This document shows, piece after piece, positions 18,168 through 26,591 of a stretch of 37,901 nucleotides of DNA (position 1 is its first letter; each line of letters starts with the position of its first letter). The stretch spans positions 1-37,901 of the forward strand of contig CAZLBC010000044.1 of assembly GCA_964557575.1 (NCBI GenBank), in the 5' to 3' direction. The stretch is from CAZLBC01 sp964557575. Its GTDB lineage: Bacteria; Planctomycetota; Phycisphaerae; SM23-33. A program made the position numbers and the translations under genes. The notes under the pieces were generated by a model. It made no database searches. It was given only the letters and a program-made list of their open reading frames with translations, and was not told the DNA's origin.

Positions 18168-19940
18168 TCACCGCCCCCCGGCCGCGAGATACCATCCGGC
18201 GCCCCACAACAGAACCGCCGCGACGGCCAGGACGGGCCAGAGGGACAGCGGCGGCGCCCGGTCGACCGGGTCCGGCAGTTGAACGTCGGCGGCGTCGGCG
18301 GGCGCAGCGGACTGCGGCGCGGCCGCATCGAGCGGGGGCATCGCGACCGCGTGGAAGATGCCCTCCCCGTCGACGTATAATCCCGGCCCGCGCCAGTCGC
18401 GGCCGTTCCCTGAAAGGAGATCCCACTGGGGACAGGACGAAACGCGTTTTACACCGGCGAGGACGGCCGATGCCAGCGGTTCAATGCACCGGTATTCACC
18501 CGCGCCCCGGTCGCCCGGGGCGAGCCACCGGAAGACGTTCGCCAGGAACACGACGAACGAGGGACTCGCCGGCAGGTTCGTGTTTTCCGCGGACAGCGCA
18601 AATGCCGTGAATACCCGGCGCGTACCCGTTCCCGCGCGTCCCTCTGCCGGCTCGGTACGCAGCGCGAGCGCCCGCCCGTCGAGCTGGATCAACACCCTTC
18701 CCGGGGACCGGTCTCCCTTGCGCCACGGCGCAACCCGCCGGATCGCCAGCGACCCGGGCTCGACATCCATCATGACCGGATCGCCCGCGGCGTAGTCGAC
18801 GGTCTCCAGCACGAGATCCCGCTGCTCGTTTCCGGGCAGCCATCCCGGCGGCGGCGCGGGGGGGTCGATGACCAGGGCGGGGACTCCCGGCGGCGGGGCC
18901 ACGCCGTTGGCGACCACCACGTCGGCCTCCCGCGGAGAGGTCCGCAGTTGCAGAAGCGGGTCCGCCTCCACGTACCGTCTCAGTATCGGCTCGTCGTCGC
19001 CGGCGATCGCGATCCTGACGCAGCGCTCCGGCCTCCGCGCGAGCCACGAACGCGCGACGACCGGGCCCTCCGTCTCCCGGACGGACAGCCCTATCGCCGC
19101 CGCACCGGCCGGAAGCGTGCCCCGGACCGGCACGGCAGCCGCACCCGGCGTAAAAGCGACCGGGCGCCGTTCAGCGTCGGCGAAGGTCGCCTCCCCCGCG
19201 GGCGAAGGTCCCTTCACGGCCTGAATAACCAGGACGAACCGCGCAGCCGTCCCCCGCGCCGTCCATCTCCTGAGGACCGCGAAATATTCCACCACGGCGC
19301 CCGCGACGCGCGCGGAAAACCGATCGACGGTGACGGGCGGCGGCGCCGGCGGAATCGCTATGGCCGTTCTCCTGTTTCCCGGCGCACCCGCCGTCGCCGC
19401 GAACGGGGCGAAGCGGTAGAGACGGGGGATATCGTTCGGCGGCGGCGCGAAAGATGCCCGGCGGGCCGGGGCGGGAAACGGTTCGGCAGACCGCACCAGC
19501 GCGATGGCTTCATTCCTGTCGCACCACGCGCTGCGGCCGCCGGCACCGATCGGATACCGCAGCATGATCCGGTCGCCGGGGGAAAATCGCCTCAGGAACG
19601 TCTCGCCGGCCGACCTGAACGCCGCCATGCCTCGCGCGGTGGCGATCTCGGCGGACGGTACGATCTCCATCGCCGCGATCCTGCAGGGCAGCGCGGAACG
19701 GTAGGTCGTCCCGCAGAGGGCCAGGACGGCGGCGACCAGGCCGGCGAACACGAGCAGCCACCCCAGGTCGGCCCTGACCAGCCTGCGCGACCTTCCGGCG
19801 CCGTCCGCGGCGATGGTCTCCTTCCACAGGGCGAGCGAGGGAACGGTCACGGATCGGCGGGACGGCCGGATCAGCACGTAGAGCGCCGCCGCAACGACGG
19901 GCAGCAATGCCAGCAGGCACCATGGATACAGGAGATACAT
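18168..19940 (-). CDS. BatA-type N-terminal membrane protein
   Basis: 590 aa. The N-terminus (helix about 5-25, the stretch PSLALWKETIAADG, second helix about 62-84) matches the BatA/aerotolerance N-terminal domain found before VWA domains. Here a proline- and alanine-rich extracytoplasmic region follows, with no clear MIDAS motif, and a last helix near 566-588 is followed by a short tail. In Bacteroidetes and planctomycetes BatA-type proteins form membrane complexes with VWA partners and MoxR ATPases; none is adjacent, although a VWA-like protein is encoded 2.4 kb away. Function unknown. GC content is very high. No strong ribosome-binding site is seen before the ATG at 19940. Confidence 0.68.
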   Translation of the reverse strand: MYLLYPWCLLALLPVVAAALYVLIRPSRRSVTVPSLALWKETIAADGAGRSRRLVRADLGWLLVFAGLVAAVLALCGTTYRSALPCRIAAMEIVPSAEIATARGMAAFRSAGETFLRRFSPGDRIMLRYPIGAGGRSAWCDRNEAIALVRSAEPFPAPARRASFAPPPNDIPRLYRFAPFAATAGAPGNRRTAIAIPPAPPPVTVDRFSARVAGAVVEYFAVLRRWTARGTAARFVLVIQAVKGPSPAGEATFADAERRPVAFTPGAAAVPVRGTLPAGAAAIGLSVRETEGPVVARSWLARRPERCVRIAIAGDDEPILRRYVEADPLLQLRTSPREADVVVANGVAPPPGVPALVIDPPAPPPGWLPGNEQRDLVLETVDYAAGDPVMMDVEPGSLAIRRVAPWRKGDRSPGRVLIQLDGRALALRTEPAEGRAGTGTRRVFTAFALSAENTNLPASPSFVVFLANVFRWLAPGDRGAGEYRCIEPLASAVLAGVKRVSSCPQWDLLSGNGRDWRGPGLYVDGEGIFHAVAMPPLDAAAPQSAAPADAADVQLPDPVDRAPPLSLWPVLAVAAVLLWGAGWYLAAGGR

Positions 19941-20006
19941 GGAGATATTTTCGATCGGCGGCGAGTCAAAGTCAATCGATCCCGGTCGCGGCCGGGGGCG
20001 TTCCCG

Positions 20007-21374
20007 TCAGAATCGCCCGAGATTTCTCTGGCGGAGGAGCTTCCGGATCAACAGATATTTCCGGCCTTCGTACTCGCTTACTTCACCCGTGACGATAACG
20101 TTGCGGGTATAGGTATCCCTGCCGATCAGGCCGTTGAAATAAATGGCCTTCTGAAGCAGCGACGACGGGTGTACGCGCATGGGCGGTTCGCGCATCGAAT
20201 TGTCACCGATGAAGCCGGCGACATACCATCGTCCCCCCTCCGCCTCGACGATCCTGACCACCCGATTGACCACAAAACTCCGCGTGCTCGAAATCGGTTT
20301 CCCGGCGATCCGGGGGACAACGGTTCCGCTTTCTTTCTCGCTCCTGCCGTCCATGTCCCGGTTCAGTACGGGCCGGCCGAGGCGGTCTTCCTCGATGAGT
20401 CCCCTGATCAGTTCATCCGCCGCGCTTTCTTCGGGCGTCTTCCCGCTCTTTCCGGCCGCCCGGGGCGCGGGTGCCGCCGGCTCGGCATCAGCAGTATCTT
20501 TCGTCTTCGCGGCCGATGTCTTTTTTTCCGGTTCGGCCGGAAGGGGAGGCAGTATCTGCACCCGGCGGAGCATGAGGTAGGGCCGGTCCCGAAAGACGGT
20601 CGTGATGCCGGTCATGGTGAACCGCGTGTCGGGATCTTTTACAAGGGCCTCTTCGACCGCCTTCAGGAGGCGGCATCTCAACAGGCGGTGCGGCATGATA
20701 TTTCGTTTTCTCGGCATCGGCTCGAAATGCGCCACGTGCCACCGCGGTCCCGCATCGGCGGCGGGCGTGTCGGCGCCCTTCGACCCCTGCGGATGTTTTT
20801 CCGGCCGCACGGCGGCGATCCGCGCGAACACCACGGAACCTTCCTCCGGCAGGACGGCGGGAACCCCGATGGTGTCCAGGTTTGTCCCGAGCGGCGAAAT
20901 CAGGTAAGACGTTTTCTCGAAAAACGAGAAGGGATACTCGGTACTCGACGGGGCGGTCTCTTCATTGAGCGGCGCGACCGGCAGCATGGTATCCGTCGGC
21001 GGCAGCCGTTTTTTCGGCAGGGCGACCGGTTCACCGGTCGCGTCAGCCGGCGCCGGGATCGTGTCTTTTGCCTTTGCGGCGCCATCTGCCACCGTGCGGG
21101 GCACCGTGTTCACGCGCGACTCACCCCCGCTTTTCTCTTGTACCACCGGCTCCACTTTCTTTTTTTCGCCCTCATCGGACGATTCGTCTTCACCGTCCCT
21201 TTTTGCCCGGGCGGCTTTCTGCTTGTCGGCGAGGTCTATCAGATCCTCCAGCGAAATGGGCGACGGGGGCGGGGCTTTCTCGTCGCCGACCGCAGACGGC
21301 GGGCGGATCGGCAGCACCGCGAGTACGAGTACGGTGATGACCAGCATGATTGTACGGGTATCTGTCATGATCAT
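20007..21374 (-). CDS. Secreted protein with two related C-terminal domains, unknown function
   Basis: 455 aa. Signal-like hydrophobic stretch at about 9-25, ending near PSAVG; charged and proline-rich linker about 30-150; then two similar units at about 180-278 and 366-455. Each contains RWHVAHF or RWYVAGF, a segment ending in a helix with LLKA or LLQKA, and a strand pair such as TGITTVFRDRPYLMLRRV or TGEVSEYEGRKYLLIRKL. These look like small beta-barrel (OB-like) folds, but no family is recognised. A promoter is proposed at 21400-21427, with the transcript starting about 18 bases before the ATG, and AAGGG lies 5 bases before it. Probably periplasmic. Followed 66 bp later by the BatA-type gene. 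Confidence 0.75.
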   Translation of the reverse strand: MIMTDTRTIMLVITVLVLAVLPIRPPSAVGDEKAPPPSPISLEDLIDLADKQKAARAKRDGEDESSDEGEKKKVEPVVQEKSGGESRVNTVPRTVADGAAKAKDTIPAPADATGEPVALPKKRLPPTDTMLPVAPLNEETAPSSTEYPFSFFEKTSYLISPLGTNLDTIGVPAVLPEEGSVVFARIAAVRPEKHPQGSKGADTPAADAGPRWHVAHFEPMPRKRNIMPHRLLRCRLLKAVEEALVKDPDTRFTMTGITTVFRDRPYLMLRRVQILPPLPAEPEKKTSAAKTKDTADAEPAAPAPRAAGKSGKTPEESAADELIRGLIEEDRLGRPVLNRDMDGRSEKESGTVVPRIAGKPISSTRSFVVNRVVRIVEAEGGRWYVAGFIGDNSMREPPMRVHPSSLLQKAIYFNGLIGRDTYTRNVIVTGEVSEYEGRKYLLIRKLLRQRNLGRF

Positions 21375-21399
21375 GAATGCCCTTGACGGGGTTTGATAT

Positions 21400-21427
21400 A
21401 TTATAGCGCGCGAAACGAACTCATCAA
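21400..21427 (-). promoter_or_regulatory. Promoter before the secreted-protein / BatA-type / amrS / dprA genes
   Basis: On the - strand TTGATG (21422-21427), 16 bases, and a perfect TATAAT (21400-21405), located between the LOG-like gene and the secreted-protein gene. Confidence 0.6.
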
Positions 21428-21452
21428 GGGTATCCCGGGTAATCCCGCACCG

Positions 21453-21989
21453 TTAAAAGACTTCCCGTATTTCTTCGGCGGTATCGATCAACCGGACCGC
21501 GGCGGCCGCGTCGCGCCGCGCGGCGGCCATCATATCGACGAGCGGCCGCCAGAATCCCCCGAAACAGACGATCGGGCGGCCGCCGCCGTCCGGACGGGCG
21601 GGCAGGAACCCCTTCAGTGCGTATTCCCAGACCGTGGCCAGCTCAACCAGTGTACCGGTTGCACCCGGCAGCACCAGGTAACCGGCCGTTCCCAGCCGCA
21701 CCAGTTCGTTGAGGCGTTCCCCGTGCGTCCCGGTAGCGATAACCCGGTCGTTGTAATCATTCGGCCGGGATTTCCAGATGCTGCAAGTCACCCCCGTGAC
21801 CGCCCCCCCCGCCTCCGCCGCTCCCATGGCCGATGCCGCCATCGTCCCCCCGTATCCCCCGTTCGCAATCGCGTAACCGCATTCGGCCAGCACGCGGCCG
21901 GCCCGGCGGGCATCTTCCCAGGCCGCCGATCCCGGCGCGGGATCCGCGGCCCCGAATACCGTTACCACCGGGTTCCCGGATGCGGTCAC
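21453..21989 (-). CDS. LOG/TIGR00725-type nucleotide-binding protein
   Basis: 178 aa. Rossmann-type SLOG fold: a starting strand PVVTVFGAADP, the glycine-rich motif NGGYGGTM at 43-50, RLNELVRLG, and PGATGTLVELATVWE at 109-122 in place of the usual PGGxGTxxE. LOG proteins release cytokinin-type bases from nucleotide 5'-monophosphates; members with NGGYGGTM belong to a less-studied branch, and the Gly-to-Ala change in the phosphate loop makes the same activity uncertain. The start is taken as GTG at 21987-21989, which overlaps the aconitase stop as GTGA. The longer frame to 22085 lies inside aconitase. Strong translational coupling to aconitase is expected. Confidence 0.78.
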   Translation of the reverse strand: MTASGNPVVTVFGAADPAPGSAAWEDARRAGRVLAECGYAIANGGYGGTMAASAMGAAEAGGAVTGVTCSIWKSRPNDYNDRVIATGTHGERLNELVRLGTAGYLVLPGATGTLVELATVWEYALKGFLPARPDGGGRPIVCFGGFWRPLVDMMAAARRDAAAAVRLIDTAEEIREVF

Positions 21990-24079
21990 CGCCCCGCGCT
22001 CCCGTCTTCTTTCGACCGGGTGTAATTCAGGAGTCCCCCCGCCGCCATAATCCTGCGCTGGCGCGGCGCGAGGCAAACCGCGCACGGAAAGTCGTACCCG
22101 CGGGTCACGTTCTCGACCGTGAGGGTATCGGCCGAAGCGACAGCGTCGCCGGTGTTCGCGACACGCAGTTCATCTCCCGGCTCGATGCGATCGTAGTCTT
22201 CATCTTCGACAAACGCCAGCGGCAGCACGGCGAAATTCACCAGGTTGGCCTGGTGTATCCGCTCGATCCGCTTCGCGATAACCGCCCGGACCCCGAGGTA
22301 CATCGGACACAGGGCGGCGTGTTCGCGGCTCGATCCCTGCCCGTAGCTGTCACCGGCGACGATCACCCCCGCCTTCCCCCGCTCGACGGCGGCGAGGGCC
22401 CGCTCGGCAAAAGTCTCCTTGCCGTCCTCGTTGAAACAGTCGAAGACGTACCTGGCGTACTCCGGGACGTTCGAGCGGTACTTCAGGAGCGACCCGGCGG
22501 GCATGATATGGTCGGTGGTGATCTTGTCGCCCACCTTTATGAGCACCACACCGTCGAGATGCTCCGGCAGGGGCCTTCCGGGCGGGGGCTTGACGATCGT
22601 GCTGCCCCGGATGATCGTCGCATCCGCGGCCTCCGCGGGCGAGAGCGGCGGCTGGAGCATGCGGTCGTCGACGTCGAATCGCTCGGGCAGTGCGACGCGG
22701 GGATAATCGATATCCAGCGTGCGGGGATCCGTTAATTCTCCGCTCAGCGCCGCGGCGAGGGCCGTCTCGGGAGACACCAGGTATACCGTGTCGCCGGGCG
22801 TGCCGCTCCTGCCCGCGAAATTGCGATTGAACGTCCGCACGCTGACCGTCCCCTCGGCCGGGCTGAACCCCTGGCCGATGCACGGACCGCAGCCGGACTC
22901 GAGTATCCGGGCGCCCGCGTCAACCATCGCCGCCAGGGCGCCGTTCCGGGACAGGGCCGACAACACCTGCCGGCTGCCCGGGGCGATGCCGAGCTCAACG
23001 CCGGCATGAACCGTGCGGCCGCGGAGGACCTCGGCCGTGACCATCAGGTCGCGGTAACTGCTGTTCGTGCAGGAACCGATGATCACCTGGCTGACCGCCG
23101 TGCCCGCGAGATCGGCGATCGCCATGATGTTGCCGGGGCTCGGGGATTCGGCGGCCAGGGGTTCGAGCTTCGCGAGGTCGATGACCACCCGCCCGAAAGA
23201 AACCTCAACCATGCCGTGGGCATCGGGATCGCCGATGGAAACGTCCGTGCAATACCGCTGCATGATTGCGGTCAGGCCGGCATCCTTTTCCGCGTGGAGC
23301 GACTTCGAAACGGGACCGTAGGTTGCGCCCGCGTCGGGGGCGAGGGGGACGTAGTCCTCTTCACGCCCCTGGGCGGCGAGGAAGCGCCGGGTCTGCTCAT
23401 CGGCGGGAAAGACACTTCCCGTCACGCCGAGTTCGGCACCCATGTTGGCGCACGTCGCCCGCGCCGGCGCATCGAGATCGGCGATGCCCTCCCCGAAATA
23501 CTCGACCATGCACCCCACGTTTCCGCGGGTGGACAGGATGCTCAGCAGCCGCAGCACGATATCCTTGGCCGACACCCACGGCGGCAGCGCCCCGACCAGC
23601 TCGACCCCGATCACGCGCGGACAGGTGGTGTAAAACGCCCCGCCACCCATGGCAACCGCGACGTCCAGGCCGCCCGCGCCCATGGCCACCATCCCCATGC
23701 CGCCCGCCGTCGGGGTGTGGGAATCCGACCCGATCAGGGTGCGCCCGGGCCGGGCGAACCGCTCAAAGTGAACCTGGTGACAGATCCCGTTGCCGGGGCG
23801 GCTGTGGCAGGCACCGACCGCGCGGGATATCGACTGCAGGTAAAGGTGATCGTTGTGGTTTTCCGGCCCGAACTGCGCGAGGTTATGATCCACGTAACTG
23901 ACCGACAGCTCAGTTTTGACCCGCGGGATACCCATGGCCTCAAACAGCAGGTAGGCGGTCGTACCGGTGGCATCCTGGGTAAGCGTCTGGTCGATACGCA
24001 ACCCGATTTCACTGCCCGGTGTCATCTCCCCGGCGACCAGGTGTTCGCCGAGTATCTTTTCAACGAGTGTTTTTGCCAT
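21986..24079 (-). CDS. Aconitate hydratase
   Basis: 697 aa. Interconverts citrate and isocitrate in the TCA cycle using a 4Fe-4S cluster. Cluster ligands: Cys337 in IIGSCTNSS, and Cys397 and Cys400 in GCGPCIGQG. Other motifs: DHNLAQFGPENHNDH, IGSDSHTPTAGG, a swivel domain with GDKITTDHI and GDSYGQGSSREHAA. The shorter architecture with the swivel domain last resembles the Aquifex/archaeal-type putative aconitase family rather than AcnA of 890 aa or AcnB. An in-frame ATG 30 bases upstream (24109) is possible, but 24079 has AAGGG and the family N-terminus MAKTLVEKIL. It overlaps the LOG-like gene by 4 bp (GTGA) and follows the small CxxC gene. Confidence 0.93.
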   Translation of the reverse strand: MAKTLVEKILGEHLVAGEMTPGSEIGLRIDQTLTQDATGTTAYLLFEAMGIPRVKTELSVSYVDHNLAQFGPENHNDHLYLQSISRAVGACHSRPGNGICHQVHFERFARPGRTLIGSDSHTPTAGGMGMVAMGAGGLDVAVAMGGGAFYTTCPRVIGVELVGALPPWVSAKDIVLRLLSILSTRGNVGCMVEYFGEGIADLDAPARATCANMGAELGVTGSVFPADEQTRRFLAAQGREEDYVPLAPDAGATYGPVSKSLHAEKDAGLTAIMQRYCTDVSIGDPDAHGMVEVSFGRVVIDLAKLEPLAAESPSPGNIMAIADLAGTAVSQVIIGSCTNSSYRDLMVTAEVLRGRTVHAGVELGIAPGSRQVLSALSRNGALAAMVDAGARILESGCGPCIGQGFSPAEGTVSVRTFNRNFAGRSGTPGDTVYLVSPETALAAALSGELTDPRTLDIDYPRVALPERFDVDDRMLQPPLSPAEAADATIIRGSTIVKPPPGRPLPEHLDGVVLIKVGDKITTDHIMPAGSLLKYRSNVPEYARYVFDCFNEDGKETFAERALAAVERGKAGVIVAGDSYGQGSSREHAALCPMYLGVRAVIAKRIERIHQANLVNFAVLPLAFVEDEDYDRIEPGDELRVANTGDAVASADTLTVENVTRGYDFPCAVCLAPRQRRIMAAGGLLNYTRSKEDGSAGR

Positions 24080-24138
24080 GGTATCTGGCCCTTCAGCGGC
24101 GTGAGTCATCTGCGACGTGCGTTCCCCCGCGCCGGCCC

Positions 24139-24474
24139 TCAGAGCAGGGGCCGGTCTTCGTCGTCCATATCATCGTCGTACCCGAGGTCGAAGTCGTCGT
24201 CATGCTCCTCGTCTTCCGTGTACTTCCAGCGTTCGGCCTCGTTCATCGAATCTATTTCTTTTTCCATCGCGTGGAACATCTTTTCCTGCATCGGGGCAAA
24301 CCGCTCGTAGTATTCCAGGGTCCGCTCGTAAAAATCCGCCATCTCGTTCAGCCTCATCAACTGCCACTTGAGCAGGCACTCGGTTCCCTTGACCGTGCTG
24401 AACGGATCGCAATTGAAAATAATTTCACCCGCTTCGCCTCGCTCGAAATATTCACATCCTTCGCACTGAATCAT
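24139..24474 (-). CDS. Small cysteine-containing acidic protein, unknown function
   Basis: 111 aa. N-terminal cysteines at 4, 7, 22 and 33 (CxxC followed by two single cysteines) could form a metal site. A helical middle rich in Met and aromatic residues (about 36-75) is followed by a very acidic tail (EDEEHDDDFD and beyond). No family is recognised. It is accepted as real because it has GGAG 7 bases before its ATG, a perfect TATAAT about 30 bases upstream, and a position at the head of the aconitase set, 59 bp before the aconitase start. Confidence 0.7.
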   Translation of the reverse strand: MIQCEGCEYFERGEAGEIIFNCDPFSTVKGTECLLKWQLMRLNEMADFYERTLEYYERFAPMQEKMFHAMEKEIDSMNEAERWKYTEDEEHDDDFDLGYDDDMDDEDRPLL

Positions 24475-24506
24475 GTATTACTCCAAAGGTACACTGTTTT
24501 CGGTTC

Positions 24507-24535
24507 ATTATACGTGCGTATCGAGAGAAATACAC
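24507..24535 (-). promoter_or_regulatory. Promoter of the CxxC-aconitase set
   Basis: On the - strand a perfect TATAAT (24507-24512), with a weak -35 (GTGTAT) 17 bases before it. It is divergent to the ymdB promoter. Confidence 0.5.
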
Positions 24536-24568
24536 CCCCGTCATTCGGAAACCGCGGGCATAATCCGA

Positions 24569-24597
24569 TGGAAATCGAATCCGCGTCTCGGTATAAT
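24569..24597 (+). promoter_or_regulatory. Promoter of the YmdB-type gene
   Basis: TGGAAA (24569-24574), 17 bases, perfect TATAAT (24592-24597), about 70 bases before the start codon. The 24475-24666 gap holds only these two divergent promoters. Confidence 0.55.
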
Positions 24598-24666
24598 TGC
24601 GCCGGAGGAAAACGGTAACATATCCCGCCGGGGTATCGCCCGTTTCCCCTGGAAAGTGAACATGTT

Positions 24667-25518
24667 ATGCTCGTAAACATACTCTGTATCGGGGATGTTG
24701 TCGGTAACCCGGGACGAACAGTGGTTGCAGAACGCCTGCCGGCACTCATCAAGAAATACGACCTTGAATTCGTCGTCTGCAACGGTGAAAACGCCGCGGG
24801 GGGCAGCGGCATCACGCCTGCCATATACAACGCGCTGCTGGATGCGGGCGTCGACGTTATCACCATGGGAGACCACGTCTTCCGCAGAAAGCAAGCCTAC
24901 GAGATCCTCGGGAATTCCGAGAGGATCCTGCGGCCGGCGAATCTCCCCCCCTCGTCGGTCGGCAGGGGCTGGACCGTCGTCGACTCCAGGAACATTCACT
25001 GCAGCATCGCGGTCATATCGCTCATCGGGCAGTTGAACATCTCATCGGTCCAGGCGGATTCCCCCTGGCTTAAATTCAGCCGCCTCCACGACGAAATGAA
25101 AAAGCGCGCGAAGATACTCATCGTGGACTTTCACGGGGAGGCCACCAGCGAAAAGGTCGGCATGGGCTGGTACTGCAACGGGAAGGCGAGCATCGTCTTC
25201 GGCACCCACACGCACGTGCCGACCGCCGATGTCGCCATCCTGGACGGCGGGACCGCGTTCATATCCGATGTCGGCATGACCGGCCCCTACGACAGCGTCC
25301 TGGGACGACGCAAAGACCGGGTGTTGAAGCACATGGCGACCGCCATGCCCCACAAGTTCGACGTGGCGACCGGCGACCCCCGTCTCTACGGGCTGCTGTG
25401 CTCGGTCGATACGGCCACGGGAACGACCGTTTCGGCGCGGCTCATACGGGCCGACGGGGGAGACAGCCTGCTGGAATTTCCGGCAGTCACGCCCGGTCGC
25501 CAAGCCACCACCCGCTGA
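24667..25518 (+). CDS. ymdB: YmdB / TIGR00282 family metallophosphoesterase
   Basis: 283 aa. Two-metal phosphodiesterase family; B. subtilis YmdB hydrolyses cyclic nucleotides and affects biofilm and RNA turnover. Metal-ligand regions are visible: GDVVGNPGR with Asp10, NGENAAGGSGIT with Glu41, ITMGDHVFRR at 66-75, IVDFHGEATSEK and FGTHTHVPTAD. Most members have Asn in the position of Asp69 (GNH); here it is GDH. The start ATG has GGAAAG nearby. The last 32 bp overlap the end of dapF on the other strand. Confidence 0.93.
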   Translation: MLVNILCIGDVVGNPGRTVVAERLPALIKKYDLEFVVCNGENAAGGSGITPAIYNALLDAGVDVITMGDHVFRRKQAYEILGNSERILRPANLPPSSVGRGWTVVDSRNIHCSIAVISLIGQLNISSVQADSPWLKFSRLHDEMKKRAKILIVDFHGEATSEKVGMGWYCNGKASIVFGTHTHVPTADVAILDGGTAFISDVGMTGPYDSVLGRRKDRVLKHMATAMPHKFDVATGDPRLYGLLCSVDTATGTTVSARLIRADGGDSLLEFPAVTPGRQATTR

Positions 25519-26398
25519 ACACCTCGACCGTTTCTCCCGTCATGAACACGTGATTGTCATCGGCGCGCCACTCGATCGTCAGGTCGCCCCCGGGCAGGTG
25601 CACGAGCACCACCCGATCGGTCCGGTCCGTCAGCGCCCCGGCCACGCAGACGGCGGAGGCGCCCGTCCCGCAGGCCAGCGTTATCCCGCTGCCCCGCTCC
25701 CACGTCCTCATCGTCACTTCGCCGCGGCCGTCAACCTGCACGAAATGGACATTTATCTTTCGCGGGAACGCGGAATCGGTCTCCAGGGCGGGACCGATCC
25801 GTTCCAGGGGGATCGGTTCAACCCGGTCACAGAAAAATACCGCGTGGGGATTGCCCATTGAAACGCAGGTAACGCGATCGATGACGCCGGCCGCGTCGAC
25901 CCAGCCCCCTGAAAAATCGACGGACAGGGTGCCGACGATCGGCACGTCGACCACCCGCGCCGCGCCGTCCGCGCCGGGCAGTGTCACGGGAATCTCTTCG
26001 GCCGCCAGGCGGGGCTCACCCATGTCGACAACGGCGGCATGAACCACCCCCGACTCCCCCGAGATCGTGCGGATACGCTTGATACCGTCGCCGGTTTCAA
26101 CGCGAACGGGATTGTTCCGGGCAAGTTCCCGATCGCGGGCATACTTCGCCACGCAGCGGACCGCGTTGCCGCACATTTCGGCCTCGCTGCCGTCCGCGTT
26201 GAACATCCGCATCCTGAGGTCGGCATCCGCCGTTTCGGGGGGGAGCACCAGCACCAGGCCGTCGGACCCGATACCGAAATGGCGGTCGCTGATCCGCACC
26301 GCGATCGCGGACGGGTCGTCCGGCGTGTCCTCGAAACAATTCACGTACACGTAGTCGTTTCCCGCGCCGTGCATTTTCGTAAATTCAAAACTGCTCAT
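25487..26398 (-). CDS. dapF: Diaminopimelate epimerase
   Basis: 303 aa. Interconverts LL- and meso-diaminopimelate in lysine and peptidoglycan synthesis by a two-cysteine mechanism. Both catalytic cysteines are present: Cys76 in MCGNAVRC and Cys243 in LACGTGAS. Also HGAGNDYVYVN at 10-20, GIGSDGLVL and NADGSEAEM. The ATG at 26398 is preferred over an upstream frame to 26491 because GGAG lies 8 bases before it and the family starts with this FxKMHGAGND-type N-terminus. A promoter (TTGCCT, TATAAC) is at 26472-26499. The final 32 bp overlap ymdB convergently. Confidence 0.95.
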   Translation of the reverse strand: MSSFEFTKMHGAGNDYVYVNCFEDTPDDPSAIAVRISDRHFGIGSDGLVLVLPPETADADLRMRMFNADGSEAEMCGNAVRCVAKYARDRELARNNPVRVETGDGIKRIRTISGESGVVHAAVVDMGEPRLAAEEIPVTLPGADGAARVVDVPIVGTLSVDFSGGWVDAAGVIDRVTCVSMGNPHAVFFCDRVEPIPLERIGPALETDSAFPRKINVHFVQVDGRGEVTMRTWERGSGITLACGTGASAVCVAGALTDRTDRVVLVHLPGGDLTIEWRADDNHVFMTGETVEVFSGWWLGDRA

Positions 26399-26471
26399 GG
26401 AGATACTCCTCACGACGATGCCGCGATTCATACCGACGGCGTCACCGTCTGCACAAAAAGGATTGTTATGT

Positions 26472-26499
26472 GTTATACCGTAAAACCCCATGGAGGCAA
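26472..26499 (-). promoter_or_regulatory. Probable dapF promoter
   Basis: On the - strand TTGCCT (26494-26499), 16 bases, TATAAC (26472-26477), leaving a leader of about 65 bases. The 26399-26591 gap holds nothing else recognisable. Confidence 0.45.
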
Positions 26500-26591
26500 G
26501 ATATCGCTGACGATCGCGAGATATGCATGGGTTCCCCTGTCTGAAACGGTATCGTCCGGCAGGCCGTTCGCGGACGCACCGGTTTGCCGCG

